Positions 5,734 to 12,429 of a DNA stretch of 12,698 bases are shown here, piece by piece. Each line of letters opens with the position of its first letter. The stretch's first letter is position 1. The notes beneath the pieces were generated by a model. It saw only the letters and a program-made list of their open reading frames with translations. It did not search any database and was not told where the DNA came from. Source of the DNA: Betaproteobacteria bacterium (lineage in GTDB: Bacteria; Pseudomonadota; Gammaproteobacteria; Burkholderiales; SG8-39); contig JAFAGU010000035.1 in the NCBI GenBank assembly GCA_019237595.1, positions 1-12,698 of the forward strand. The letters run 5' to 3'. Both the position numbers and the translations under genes were made by a program.

Positions 5734-6765
5734 TCAGCGGCCGAGGTGCTTGTCGAAGAAGCGCGCGATCTCCTCGAATGCCTCGCGGCTCTCCGGCGCG
5801 TTCGGGTCGCGGTAGTACTGAGCGTGCGACTGGCCCTCGAACACCTGGAGCGTCGCTTCCACGCCCGCCTGGCGGAGCTTGCGATGCACGCGCACGGTGT
5901 TGCTGAGGAGCAGGTCGCGCGTGCCGGTGGTGAGGATCGCGGGCGGGAAGCCGCTCAGGTCGCCGTACACCGGCGAGAGCAGCGGATCCTTCAGGTCGCG
6001 CCCGGCGGTGTAGAGCTTCGCGCGCTGGTCGCAGTTCGCGCCGTAGGCGACGAGAACGTTGTCCACCATGGCGTTGGTCTGGAACGAGTCGCCCGCGCCG
6101 GTGAGGTCCGACATCGGCGTGCCGGGCGCGATCGCGCCGGGGAGCGGCAGCTTCTCCTGCTTCGCGCGCAGCACCATCGCGAGCGTGAGGTTGCCGCCCG
6201 CGGAGGAGCCGAAGATCGCCATGTTCTTCGCCGGCGTCGTCTTCACGAGGGCCTTCCACACCGTCATCGCATCGTCGAGCGCGGCCGGGTAGGGGTGGTC
6301 CGGCGGCACGCGGTAGTCCACGGCGACGATCTTGTAGCGCCCGAAGCCCGCCATGTAGATCGGCTCGACCGTGAGCGACTCGCCCGAGAAGCTCGCGAAG
6401 CACCCGCCGTGCACGTGCACGAGGAGGCGGTTGCGGTTCTCCGGCGCGATCGTCTCCGGCGTGACGATGTAGGCCTTCACGCCGTCGATGGTGGTGGGCT
6501 CCACCTTTACCTTGAGCTGCTCGCGCAGTGCCGGCAGCCCCTTCACCGTCGCCGCCTCCACCGCGCCGATCTGCTTCTTCCATTCCTCCGCGGTCGGCGG
6601 AAAGACGTTCCAGGTCCCGGAATAGGGCTGCGCGATGAGCTTCTGGATTTCCGGGCTCACCGTCTGCGGGACGGGGATGCTCTTCGCGGGGACCTCACGG
6701 TTCTGCGCTTTGGCAGCTACTGAAAAGATCAACGAGAGAAGAAAGACAAAGCAGATTCTGGTCAT
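5734..6765 (-). CDS. Exported alpha/beta hydrolase, hormone-sensitive-lipase type
   Basis: A 343-residue protein with a signal peptide at 1-20 (MTRIC, hydrophobic core, AAKA cleavage site), so probably periplasmic. It has the layout of the HSL (family IV) esterases: oxyanion motif HGGC at 119-122, nucleophile elbow GSSAGG at 186-191 with S188, catalytic D284 in GTRDLL, and H314 in GQSHA. Two positions differ from the common pattern: Cys for the last Gly of HGGG, and Ser for Asp in GDSAG. Both are seen in divergent members and do not remove the triad. The substrate is likely an ester or lactone. A longer reading from 6819 is possible, but the Shine-Dalgarno GGAGGAG at 6779-6773 and the signal peptide both place the start at 6765. 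It is convergent with the SDH protease (43-nt gap, no terminator) and divergent from lemA. Confidence 0.94.
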   Translation of the reverse strand: MTRICFVFLLSLIFSVAAKAQNREVPAKSIPVPQTVSPEIQKLIAQPYSGTWNVFPPTAEEWKKQIGAVEAATVKGLPALREQLKVKVEPTTIDGVKAYIVTPETIAPENRNRLLVHVHGGCFASFSGESLTVEPIYMAGFGRYKIVAVDYRVPPDHPYPAALDDAMTVWKALVKTTPAKNMAIFGSSAGGNLTLAMVLRAKQEKLPLPGAIAPGTPMSDLTGAGDSFQTNAMVDNVLVAYGANCDQRAKLYTAGRDLKDPLLSPVYGDLSGFPPAILTTGTRDLLLSNTVRVHRKLRQAGVEATLQVFEGQSHAQYYRDPNAPESREAFEEIARFFDKHLGR

Positions 6766-6772
6766 GGGCCCG

Positions 6773-6779
6773 CTCCTCC
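6773..6779 (-). promoter_or_regulatory. Shine-Dalgarno deciding the hydrolase start
   Basis: On the minus strand GGAGGAG sits 7 nt before the ATG at 6765. It selects this start, which gives a clean signal peptide, over the in-frame ATG at 6819, which would overlap the lemA start. Confidence 0.8.
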
Positions 6780-6805
6780 AGTCAGCGGTCAGGCATAATG
6801 GCCAA

Positions 6806-6815
6806 AAGGGGGGAG
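6806..6815 (+). promoter_or_regulatory. lemA: Purine-rich ribosome binding site of lemA
   Basis: AAGGGGGGAG lies immediately upstream of the ATG at 6818. The run offers AAGG at about 8 nt spacing or GGAG at 2 nt. It marks 6818 as the start rather than the in-frame extension back to 6635, which would run through the divergent hydrolase gene. CATAAT at 6794-6799 resembles a -10 box but lacks a matching -35. Confidence 0.6.
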
Positions 6816-6817
6816 TC

Positions 6818-7402
6818 ATGACAAGCGCTGGAGTGGTTCTCGTGGTCCTGCTGGCGATCGCGCTGGCGGTGGTGATCTGGGGCGTGATGCGCTACAACGG
6901 GCTCGTCGCCGTCAAGAACGACGTGCAGCGCGCCTGGTCCAACATCGACGTGCTGCTCAAGCAGCGGCACGACGAGATCCCGAAACTCGTCGAGACCTGC
7001 AGGCAATACAAGCAGTTCGAGCAGGAGACGCTAGTCAAGGTGGCCGAGGCGCGCAGCCGGGTCGGCGCGGCGCGCGAGGCGCGGGACGTGGCCGCGCTCG
7101 GGCCGGCCGAGGCAGCGCTACGCACGAGCCTCGCGGGCCTCTTCGCGGTGGTGGAGCGCTATCCCGACCTCAAGGCGAACCAGCAGTTCATGCAGCTCCA
7201 GACGCGCATCTCGGGGCTCGAGAACACGATCGCCGACCGGCGCGAGTACTACAACGACGTGGTGAACGTGAACAACATCATGGTCGAGCAGTTCCCGGAC
7301 GCCTTCATCGCGCGCATGTTCAACTTCAAGGAAGCGCAGCTCCTGCACTTCGACGCGGCCGAGACGGCCGACGTCGACATGCGCAAGCTCTTCGCCGCCT
7401 AG
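6818..7402 (+). CDS. lemA: LemA family membrane protein
   Basis: A 194-residue protein. One N-terminal transmembrane helix (about 5-23) is followed by a long helical coiled domain. Diagnostic LemA features are YNGLV...KNDVQRAWSNIDVLLKQRHDEIPKLVE just after the helix, then ERYPDLKANQQFMQLQ, and RREYYNDVVNVNNIMVEQFPD; length and order match the family. LemA proteins are small, envelope-anchored and of unresolved biochemical role. They are often encoded beside GIDE-domain, TPM-domain or HtpX protease genes. Here the GIDE-domain partner lies on the opposite strand, and the two genes overlap tail to tail by 4 nt. Confidence 0.97.
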   Translation: MTSAGVVLVVLLAIALAVVIWGVMRYNGLVAVKNDVQRAWSNIDVLLKQRHDEIPKLVETCRQYKQFEQETLVKVAEARSRVGAAREARDVAALGPAEAALRTSLAGLFAVVERYPDLKANQQFMQLQTRISGLENTIADRREYYNDVVNVNNIMVEQFPDAFIARMFNFKEAQLLHFDAAETADVDMRKLFAA

Positions 7403-8343
7403 CGGCCGAAGAACGCGTAGGCGATCGTTCCCGCGCCGCCGGCGAAGGCGGCGAGGTACAGCCACGCCCAGATCGTCATGTCGAGGCGCAGCTGCGCGTG
7501 GCTCTCGCCGCTGATCACGTACTCGCGCCCGTCGCGGGGCTTCGACATGAGGTTCTGCGGCTTGGGCGGATGCCGGGCGAGGTCCTGCTCCACGGTGAGG
7601 CGCGCCGCCTGCTCGACGTTCTGCCATTCCGCGAGCGTGAATTCCTTTCCGCGCGCGCCGAAGCGCGCGAGGAGCGCCGGCATGTCCCGCTTCCACACCG
7701 AGAGCAGGTGGCCGACCCGGTCCTGCACCTCGCTCGCCGGCACGGTGCCGCCGCTCGTCGTGAACTGGCCGAGGACGCACAGCGGGTCGCGGGGCACGAT
7801 GAGCTCCTCGGTCCAGGACTCGCGCTTGTCGCTGAAGTGGTTCTGGCGCGTGCCGATCATGGACGCCCCGGCCGGATCGACGATGCACTCGCCGGTGCCG
7901 TCCGACATGGCGAAGGACCAGATGCTCTCGTCGCGATCGGTGTCGGTGACGTTCCCCTCGCTGTCGTAGGTCTTGTGCTCGTAGCGGAACCAGCAGCAGC
8001 GCACGCCGGTGGGGCTCGTGACCGGCCGGTCGGGGAAAAAGTCGGCGCGGCCCTCGAAGCGCGCGTAGCCCTGCGCGGCGGTGGCGATCTTCGAGAGCGG
8101 CACCTCCTCGAGCGCGCGCAGGCGCTGGTTGGATCGCAGCCACCCCCAGAACGAAGCAAGCATGACCCCCGCCGCCGGGACGGCGATGGTGGCGGGCTGC
8201 CGCGCGTTTTCGTGGCCGGCGAAGATCACCGCGACGACGCCTGCGGCGACGGCGCCGAGGATGAGGGGCGCGCGGAACTCATTGAGTCCAATCGAGAGGA
8301 AGCTCACCCACGAGAGCTCCTGGCGGAGGGTGCGCGGCTGCAT
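7399..8343 (-). CDS. GIDE-domain (MUL1-like) membrane protein
   Basis: A 314-residue protein. Two hydrophobic helices lie near the N-terminus (about 26-43 and 51-68) and one at the C-terminus (about 288-311). Between them, from about 83 to 165, is a segment with the GIDE pattern: PLSKIATAAQGYARFEG, then CCWFRYEHK, then SIWSFAMSDGTGECIVDPAGA. GIDE is the middle domain of the mitochondrial E3 ligase MUL1. Bacterial copies have no RING finger, and none is seen here, so ubiquitin-ligase activity should not be transferred. Bacterial GIDE proteins commonly pair with LemA, which is exactly the neighbour here. The ATG at 8343 is the furthest start available and has no clear Shine-Dalgarno; only 31 nt separate it from the divergent receptor gene. 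Family assignment is from pattern recognition. Confidence 0.87.
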   Translation of the reverse strand: MQPRTLRQELSWVSFLSIGLNEFRAPLILGAVAAGVVAVIFAGHENARQPATIAVPAAGVMLASFWGWLRSNQRLRALEEVPLSKIATAAQGYARFEGRADFFPDRPVTSPTGVRCCWFRYEHKTYDSEGNVTDTDRDESIWSFAMSDGTGECIVDPAGASMIGTRQNHFSDKRESWTEELIVPRDPLCVLGQFTTSGGTVPASEVQDRVGHLLSVWKRDMPALLARFGARGKEFTLAEWQNVEQAARLTVEQDLARHPPKPQNLMSKPRDGREYVISGESHAQLRLDMTIWAWLYLAAFAGGAGTIAYAFFGR

Positions 8344-8374
8344 GGGCGTGGAGTTTAGTTGGTAAAGTGATTCC

Positions 8375-9340
8375 GTGAGAATCCCTCGCGCGCTGTCTTT
8401 CGCTGCTCTCGTCGCCGCCTGCGGGGCGGCGCCCGCCCAGCCCTATCCCTCGCGCAGCGTGACCTTCATCGTGCCGTTCTCGCCCGGCGGCGGCACCGAC
8501 ATCTCCGCGCGCACGGTGGCGGCGAAGCTCACGTCGAAGTGGGGGCAATCGGTGGTGGTGGAGAACCGCGCGGGCGCGGGCGGCATCCTCGGCGCCGACG
8601 CGGTCGCGCGCGCGAAGCCCGACGGCTATACGCTCCTCATCGCGAACGTCGGCACGCAGTCCATCAATCCGACGCTCTATCCCAAGCTTCCGTACGACCC
8701 GGACCACGCCTTCGCGCCGATCTCGCTCATCTGCGAGCTTCCGTTCGTGCTGATGGCGAGCCCTTCGTTCCCGCCCTCGTCGGTGAAGGAGCTCGTCGCC
8801 TACGTGAAGGCAAATCCCGGCAAGGTCACCTACGCGAGCTCGGGCCTCGGCGGCTCGCCGCACCTCACGGCGGAGCTCTTCCAGCTCCTCACCGGCACGA
8901 CGCTCACGCACATTCCCTACAAGGGCGGCGGCCCGGCGATGACCGACCTCATGGCGGGGCACGTCGACATCCTGTTCGCCTCGGTGCTCGAGGGCTCGGG
9001 CTTCATCAAGACCGGGAAGCTGAAGGGTCTCGCCGTGACGCACGCGAAGCGCTCGCCCGCGCTGCCGGAAGTCCCGACCATCGGCGAGGCCGGCGTGAAG
9101 GGCGGCGAGTCGGGCTCGTGGATCGCGCTCCTCGGCCCTGCGGGCTTGCCGGCGGCCATCGTCTCCAAGGTCGGCGCGGACGTGAAGGAAGCGGTCGCGG
9201 CGCCCGAAGTGCAGGAGAAGCTCATCGCCCAGGGCGCCGTGCCGCAGGCGAGCACGCCGGCGGAGCTGCAGGCGCTCATCGACGCCGACCGCGAGCGCTA
9301 CGGCCGCATCATCCGGGACAAGAAGCTGAAGGTCGAGTAG
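8375..9340 (+). CDS. Bug/TctC-family periplasmic solute-binding protein
   Basis: A 321-residue receptor of the tripartite tricarboxylate transporter (Bug) family, which bind carboxylates such as citrate, aromatic acids or amino acids in the periplasm. Family marks in order: YPSRSVTFIVPFSPGGGTD after the leader, the ligand-loop segment VVENRAGAGG, then ADAVARAKPDGYTLL, and IPYKGGGPAMTDLMAGHVD, with ALPEVPTIGEAG later. The start is GTG at 8375, giving a short leader MRIPRALSFAALVAAC. The leader contains VAAC (13-16), a fair lipobox, so the receptor may be a lipoprotein instead of freely soluble; cleavage after APAQ is the alternative. No TctA or TctB membrane subunits are nearby, as is usual for the many orphan Bug receptors of Burkholderiales. 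It ends 6 nt from the stop of the convergent kgtP-like gene. The ligand cannot be predicted. Confidence 0.96.
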   Translation: MRIPRALSFAALVAACGAAPAQPYPSRSVTFIVPFSPGGGTDISARTVAAKLTSKWGQSVVVENRAGAGGILGADAVARAKPDGYTLLIANVGTQSINPTLYPKLPYDPDHAFAPISLICELPFVLMASPSFPPSSVKELVAYVKANPGKVTYASSGLGGSPHLTAELFQLLTGTTLTHIPYKGGGPAMTDLMAGHVDILFASVLEGSGFIKTGKLKGLAVTHAKRSPALPEVPTIGEAGVKGGESGSWIALLGPAGLPAAIVSKVGADVKEAVAAPEVQEKLIAQGAVPQASTPAELQALIDADRERYGRIIRDKKLKVE

Positions 9341-9346
9341 GCGCGG

Positions 9347-10684
9347 CTACGGCTCGAGCTGGCGCGCGTCGTCCGCGGTGAGATAGCCCTTGCGGCGCGT
9401 CTCCGGCATGGCGAGCGTCGCGACGAGCGCCACGGCGCTGATCGCCACTACGTACCAGAAGAACGTCGTCTCGTGGCCGGCCTGCTTGAACCACAGCGCG
9501 ACGTACTCCGCCGTGCCGCCGAAGATGGCGTTCGCGATCGCGTACGAGAACCCGACGCCCAGGGCGCGCACGTGCATCGGGAAGAGCTCCGCCTTCACGA
9601 GGCCGCTGATCGAGGTGTAGAAGCTGACGCAAAGCATCGCCAGCATGACGAGCCAGAACGCCGTCAGCGGATCGCCGACCGTGGCAAGCGCATGCAGGAT
9701 CGGCACCGTGACGAGCATCATGAGCACGGAGAAGCAAAGCATCGAGTTCCGCCGCCCGATCTTGTCGGCGAGCGCGCCGAATACGGGCTGGAGGATCATG
9801 AAGCAGAAGAGCGCCGCCGTCATGGTGGAGCTCGCCGTGCGTGCGTTCATGCCGGCCGTGTTGACGAGGTACTTCTGCATGTACGTCGTGAACGTGTAGA
9901 ACGTCAGCGAGCCGGCGGCGGTGAACCCCATGACGACGAGGAAGGAGCGTGGGTAGCGGAACATGCCCTTGAGCGTCCCCGCGTCCGTGCGCGTGCGCGT
10001 CGCGTGCGACGTGGTCTCGGCCAGCGTGCGGCGAAGGAAGAAGGCAATCACGGCGGCGATCGCGCCGATGACGAACGGGATGCGCCAGCCCCAGCTGCGA
10101 AGCTCCGCGTCCGAGAGGAACTGCTGCAGGATGACGAGCACGAGGACGGCGAGGAGCTGGCCGCCGATGAGCGTCACGTACTGGAACGACGAATAGAAGC
10201 CGCGGTGCTCATGGGCGGCCACCTCGCTCATGTATGTCGCCGCCGTGCCGTACTCGCCGCCGACGGAGAGGCCCTGTACCAGCCGCGCGAGGAGCAGGAG
10301 CGCCGGCGCCGCGATGCCGATGCTCGCATAGGTCGGCAGCACGGCGACCAGCAACGAGCCCGCGCACATCAGCACGACCGCCGCCATCATCGAGAAGCGC
10401 CGCCCGCGCTTGTCCGCCAGCCAGCCGAAGAGCCAGCTCCCGACCGGCCGCATGAGGAAGCCCGCAGCGAATACGCCCGCCGCACTGAGGAGCTGCGTGG
10501 TCTGGTTGCCCTTGGGGAAGAACTCCGAGGCGAAATAGAGGGCGGTGAACGAGTAGACGTAGAAGTCGTACCACTCCACGAGGTTGCCGGAGGAGCCGGC
10601 GACGATCGCCTTCACGCGCCGCAGGGCGTCGGAGGGCTCGTGCCGGTCGCGGGGACGGGAGGGGCCGTGGGCGAGGGTGGCCAT
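9347..10684 (-). CDS. kgtP: KgtP-like 2-oxoglutarate/H+ symporter (MFS, MHS family)
   Basis: A 445-residue, 12-helix permease of the metabolite:H+ symporter branch of the major facilitator superfamily. From memory, similarity to E. coli KgtP is high across the length: SSGNLVEWYDFYVYSF near 31-46, AGVFAAGFLMRP, LLLARLVQGLSVGGEYGTA, SSFQYVTLIGGQLLA, FTAAGSLTFYTFTTYMQKY, NTAGMNARTAS and SYAIANAIFGGTAEYVAL. The MFS loop signature appears twice (GWLADKRGRR at 87-96 and GALADKIGRR in the second half), so both halves are intact. It should import 2-oxoglutarate, possibly other dicarboxylates, with protons. The start at 10684 has no Shine-Dalgarno, but no later Met precedes the first helix. It is divergent from the amidohydrolase gene (68-nt gap) and convergent with the Bug receptor. 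Confidence 0.97.
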   Translation of the reverse strand: MATLAHGPSRPRDRHEPSDALRRVKAIVAGSSGNLVEWYDFYVYSFTALYFASEFFPKGNQTTQLLSAAGVFAAGFLMRPVGSWLFGWLADKRGRRFSMMAAVVLMCAGSLLVAVLPTYASIGIAAPALLLLARLVQGLSVGGEYGTAATYMSEVAAHEHRGFYSSFQYVTLIGGQLLAVLVLVILQQFLSDAELRSWGWRIPFVIGAIAAVIAFFLRRTLAETTSHATRTRTDAGTLKGMFRYPRSFLVVMGFTAAGSLTFYTFTTYMQKYLVNTAGMNARTASSTMTAALFCFMILQPVFGALADKIGRRNSMLCFSVLMMLVTVPILHALATVGDPLTAFWLVMLAMLCVSFYTSISGLVKAELFPMHVRALGVGFSYAIANAIFGGTAEYVALWFKQAGHETTFFWYVVAISAVALVATLAMPETRRKGYLTADDARQLEP

Positions 10685-10752
10685 GCGGCGATTTCTAGCA
10701 AGATAGCGACCCGCGCACGCGCGGACGGCGCGCCGTGCAGTATCCTCGCCGC

Positions 10753-12429
10753 ATGGCGATCGACCTCCTCATCCGCGGCGGATTGGTGGTGGACGGCACC
10801 GGCGCTCCTCCGCGCAGCGCAGATGTCGGGGTTCTCGATCAAAGAATCGCCTTCATAGAGGATCGTTCAAAAGAAACGGCGAAACGCACCATCGACGCCT
10901 CGGGGCTGGTCGTCGCGCCCGGCTTCATCGATCCGCACACGCATTACGACGCGCAGATCTGCTGGGACGGGGCGACGACGCCTTCGTCGTGGCACGGCGT
11001 GACGACCGTCGTCATGGGCAACTGCGGCGTCGGCATCGCCCCGTGCCGCCCGGAGGCGCGCGAGGTCGCGATGCGCGACCTCGTGAACGTCGAGGCGATT
11101 CCCTTCGAGGTGCTGAAGGCGGGCATCACCTGGGACTGGGAAACCTTCCCGCAATATCTCGATGCCGCCCAGCGCCGCAAGCCAGCGCTCAACCTCGCTT
11201 TCCTCGCGCCGCTCACGCCTTTCAGGCACTACGTAATGGGGGAGGCATCGATGGAGCGGGCCGCGACCTCCTCCGAGCTTTCCGGGATTGCTTCTCTATT
11301 GAAAGAGGCGGTGGATGCAGGAGCATTTGGCTTCTCGAGCACGCTGCTCAACCAGCACATGGGCTACGGCGGGCGGCCGCTTGCGTGCCGGAACGCGAGC
11401 CGCGAGGAGCTGAAGGCGTACTGCAACGTGCTGCGCGAGCGCGGCAAGGGCGCGATCGAGTTCGCGATGACGCGCCAGATCGCGGTGCTCGACGACGACG
11501 CGCTCGGGCTCCTCGACTTCATGCTCGACGAGAGCCGCCGGCCGGTGACCTTCATCGCCATGTTCGACCGAGACGACCTCTCGGAGGCGGTCCGCACATC
11601 GCTTCGCAAGGCGGCGCCGATGATCGCGAAGGGCGCGCGGCCGCAGACCTCGCCGCTGCCGCTCACGCGCGAGGTGAACATGCGCAACCCGTTCTCCTTC
11701 GCCGGCTTCCCGTCGTGGAAGCGCGTCTTCGTAGACAAGTCGAAGGAGGCCCAGGCGGCGGTGTACCGCGACCCTGCCTTCCGCAGCCAGTTTCGCGAGG
11801 ACCTGAAGAAGCCGGCGGCGATCGGCGACTGGAGCCGCTTCACCGTCCACGAGGTGAAGTCCGCGCGCCTCAAGCAGCACGAGGGCAAGACCGTGGCCGA
11901 GCTCGCGGCCGAGCGCGGCGTCGACGGCGTCGATGCGCTCCTCGACCTCACGCTCGAGGATGATCTCGAGAATGAGTTCACGCTCCAGTCCTACAACTCG
12001 CGCGAGGACCGCATGGCGGAGATCCTCAACAACCGCGACATGCTCCTCGGGCTGGGCGACGGCGGCGCGCACCTCGACATGCTCTGCGACTCGGGCTACC
12101 CGAGCTACGTGCTCGGCACCTGGGTGCGCGAGAAGAAGGTCCTCACGCTCGAGGAGGCGGTGCGCCGCATGACCTCCGATCCGGCGGACTTCTTCGGCAT
12201 CAAGGATCGCGGCCGGATCAAGCCGGGCCTCGCGGCCGACCTGGTGGTGTTTGATCCGGAAAAGATCAATTCAAGCGGAAGGCCTGAACGGCTTTACGAC
12301 CTCCCCGGCGGTGCGAAGCGCATGGTGGTGCGCTCCAAGGGCATCCACACGACGCTGGTGAACGGCGAGGTGACGTGGGAAGACGGCAAGCTCGCCGGCG
12401 CGCGCGCGGGGAAGGTGTTGCGCTCCTAG
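10753..12429 (+). CDS. Amidohydrolase, N-acyl-D-amino-acid deacylase (D-aminoacylase) family
   Basis: A 558-residue metal-dependent hydrolase of the D-aminoacylase/dihydroorotase-type superfamily, likely cytosolic. It begins with the small beta domain (DLLIRGGLVVDGTG). The barrel then shows HTHYD (62-66) as the first metal ligands, GNCGVGIAPC with C91 at the cysteine-ligand position of D-aminoacylase, GFSSTLLNQHMG with H202, and GDGGAHLD (435-442) with probable catalytic D436. The end is the usual GRIKPGLAADLVVFDP return to the beta domain. Members remove acyl groups from N-acyl-D-amino acids, but many in this 550-580 aa subgroup are uncharacterised, and I cannot find clear equivalents of the second histidine pair, so specificity is open. 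The start at 10753 (MAIDLLIRGG) fits the family better than the in-frame ATG at 10735; neither has a good Shine-Dalgarno. Its last bases overlap the stop of the convergent gene. Confidence 0.94.
   Translation: MAIDLLIRGGLVVDGTGAPPRSADVGVLDQRIAFIEDRSKETAKRTIDASGLVVAPGFIDPHTHYDAQICWDGATTPSSWHGVTTVVMGNCGVGIAPCRPEAREVAMRDLVNVEAIPFEVLKAGITWDWETFPQYLDAAQRRKPALNLAFLAPLTPFRHYVMGEASMERAATSSELSGIASLLKEAVDAGAFGFSSTLLNQHMGYGGRPLACRNASREELKAYCNVLRERGKGAIEFAMTRQIAVLDDDALGLLDFMLDESRRPVTFIAMFDRDDLSEAVRTSLRKAAPMIAKGARPQTSPLPLTREVNMRNPFSFAGFPSWKRVFVDKSKEAQAAVYRDPAFRSQFREDLKKPAAIGDWSRFTVHEVKSARLKQHEGKTVAELAAERGVDGVDALLDLTLEDDLENEFTLQSYNSREDRMAEILNNRDMLLGLGDGGAHLDMLCDSGYPSYVLGTWVREKKVLTLEEAVRRMTSDPADFFGIKDRGRIKPGLAADLVVFDPEKINSSGRPERLYDLPGGAKRMVVRSKGIHTTLVNGEVTWEDGKLAGARAGKVLRS

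Noticed and set aside
5746..6723. A 325-codon plus-strand open frame opposite the exported alpha/beta hydrolase
   Set aside because: Arg/His/Val-rich shadow; the minus strand has a complete catalytic triad in family order.
6794..6799. CATAAT as a lemA promoter -10 box
   Set aside because: No -35 match lies at 16-18 bp, and the transcript would begin only about 12 nt before the start codon; kept only as a remark in the ribosome-binding-site entry.
10721..10736. GC-rich palindrome around GGCGCGCC between the permease and amidohydrolase genes
   Set aside because: Self-complementary GC strings of this size are expected in DNA of this composition, and nothing else suggests an operator.
9473..10858. 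A 461-codon plus-strand open frame opposite the KgtP-like permease
   Set aside because: Arg/Glu/His-rich shadow with no recognisable domain, lying over a gene with strong similarity to a known transporter.
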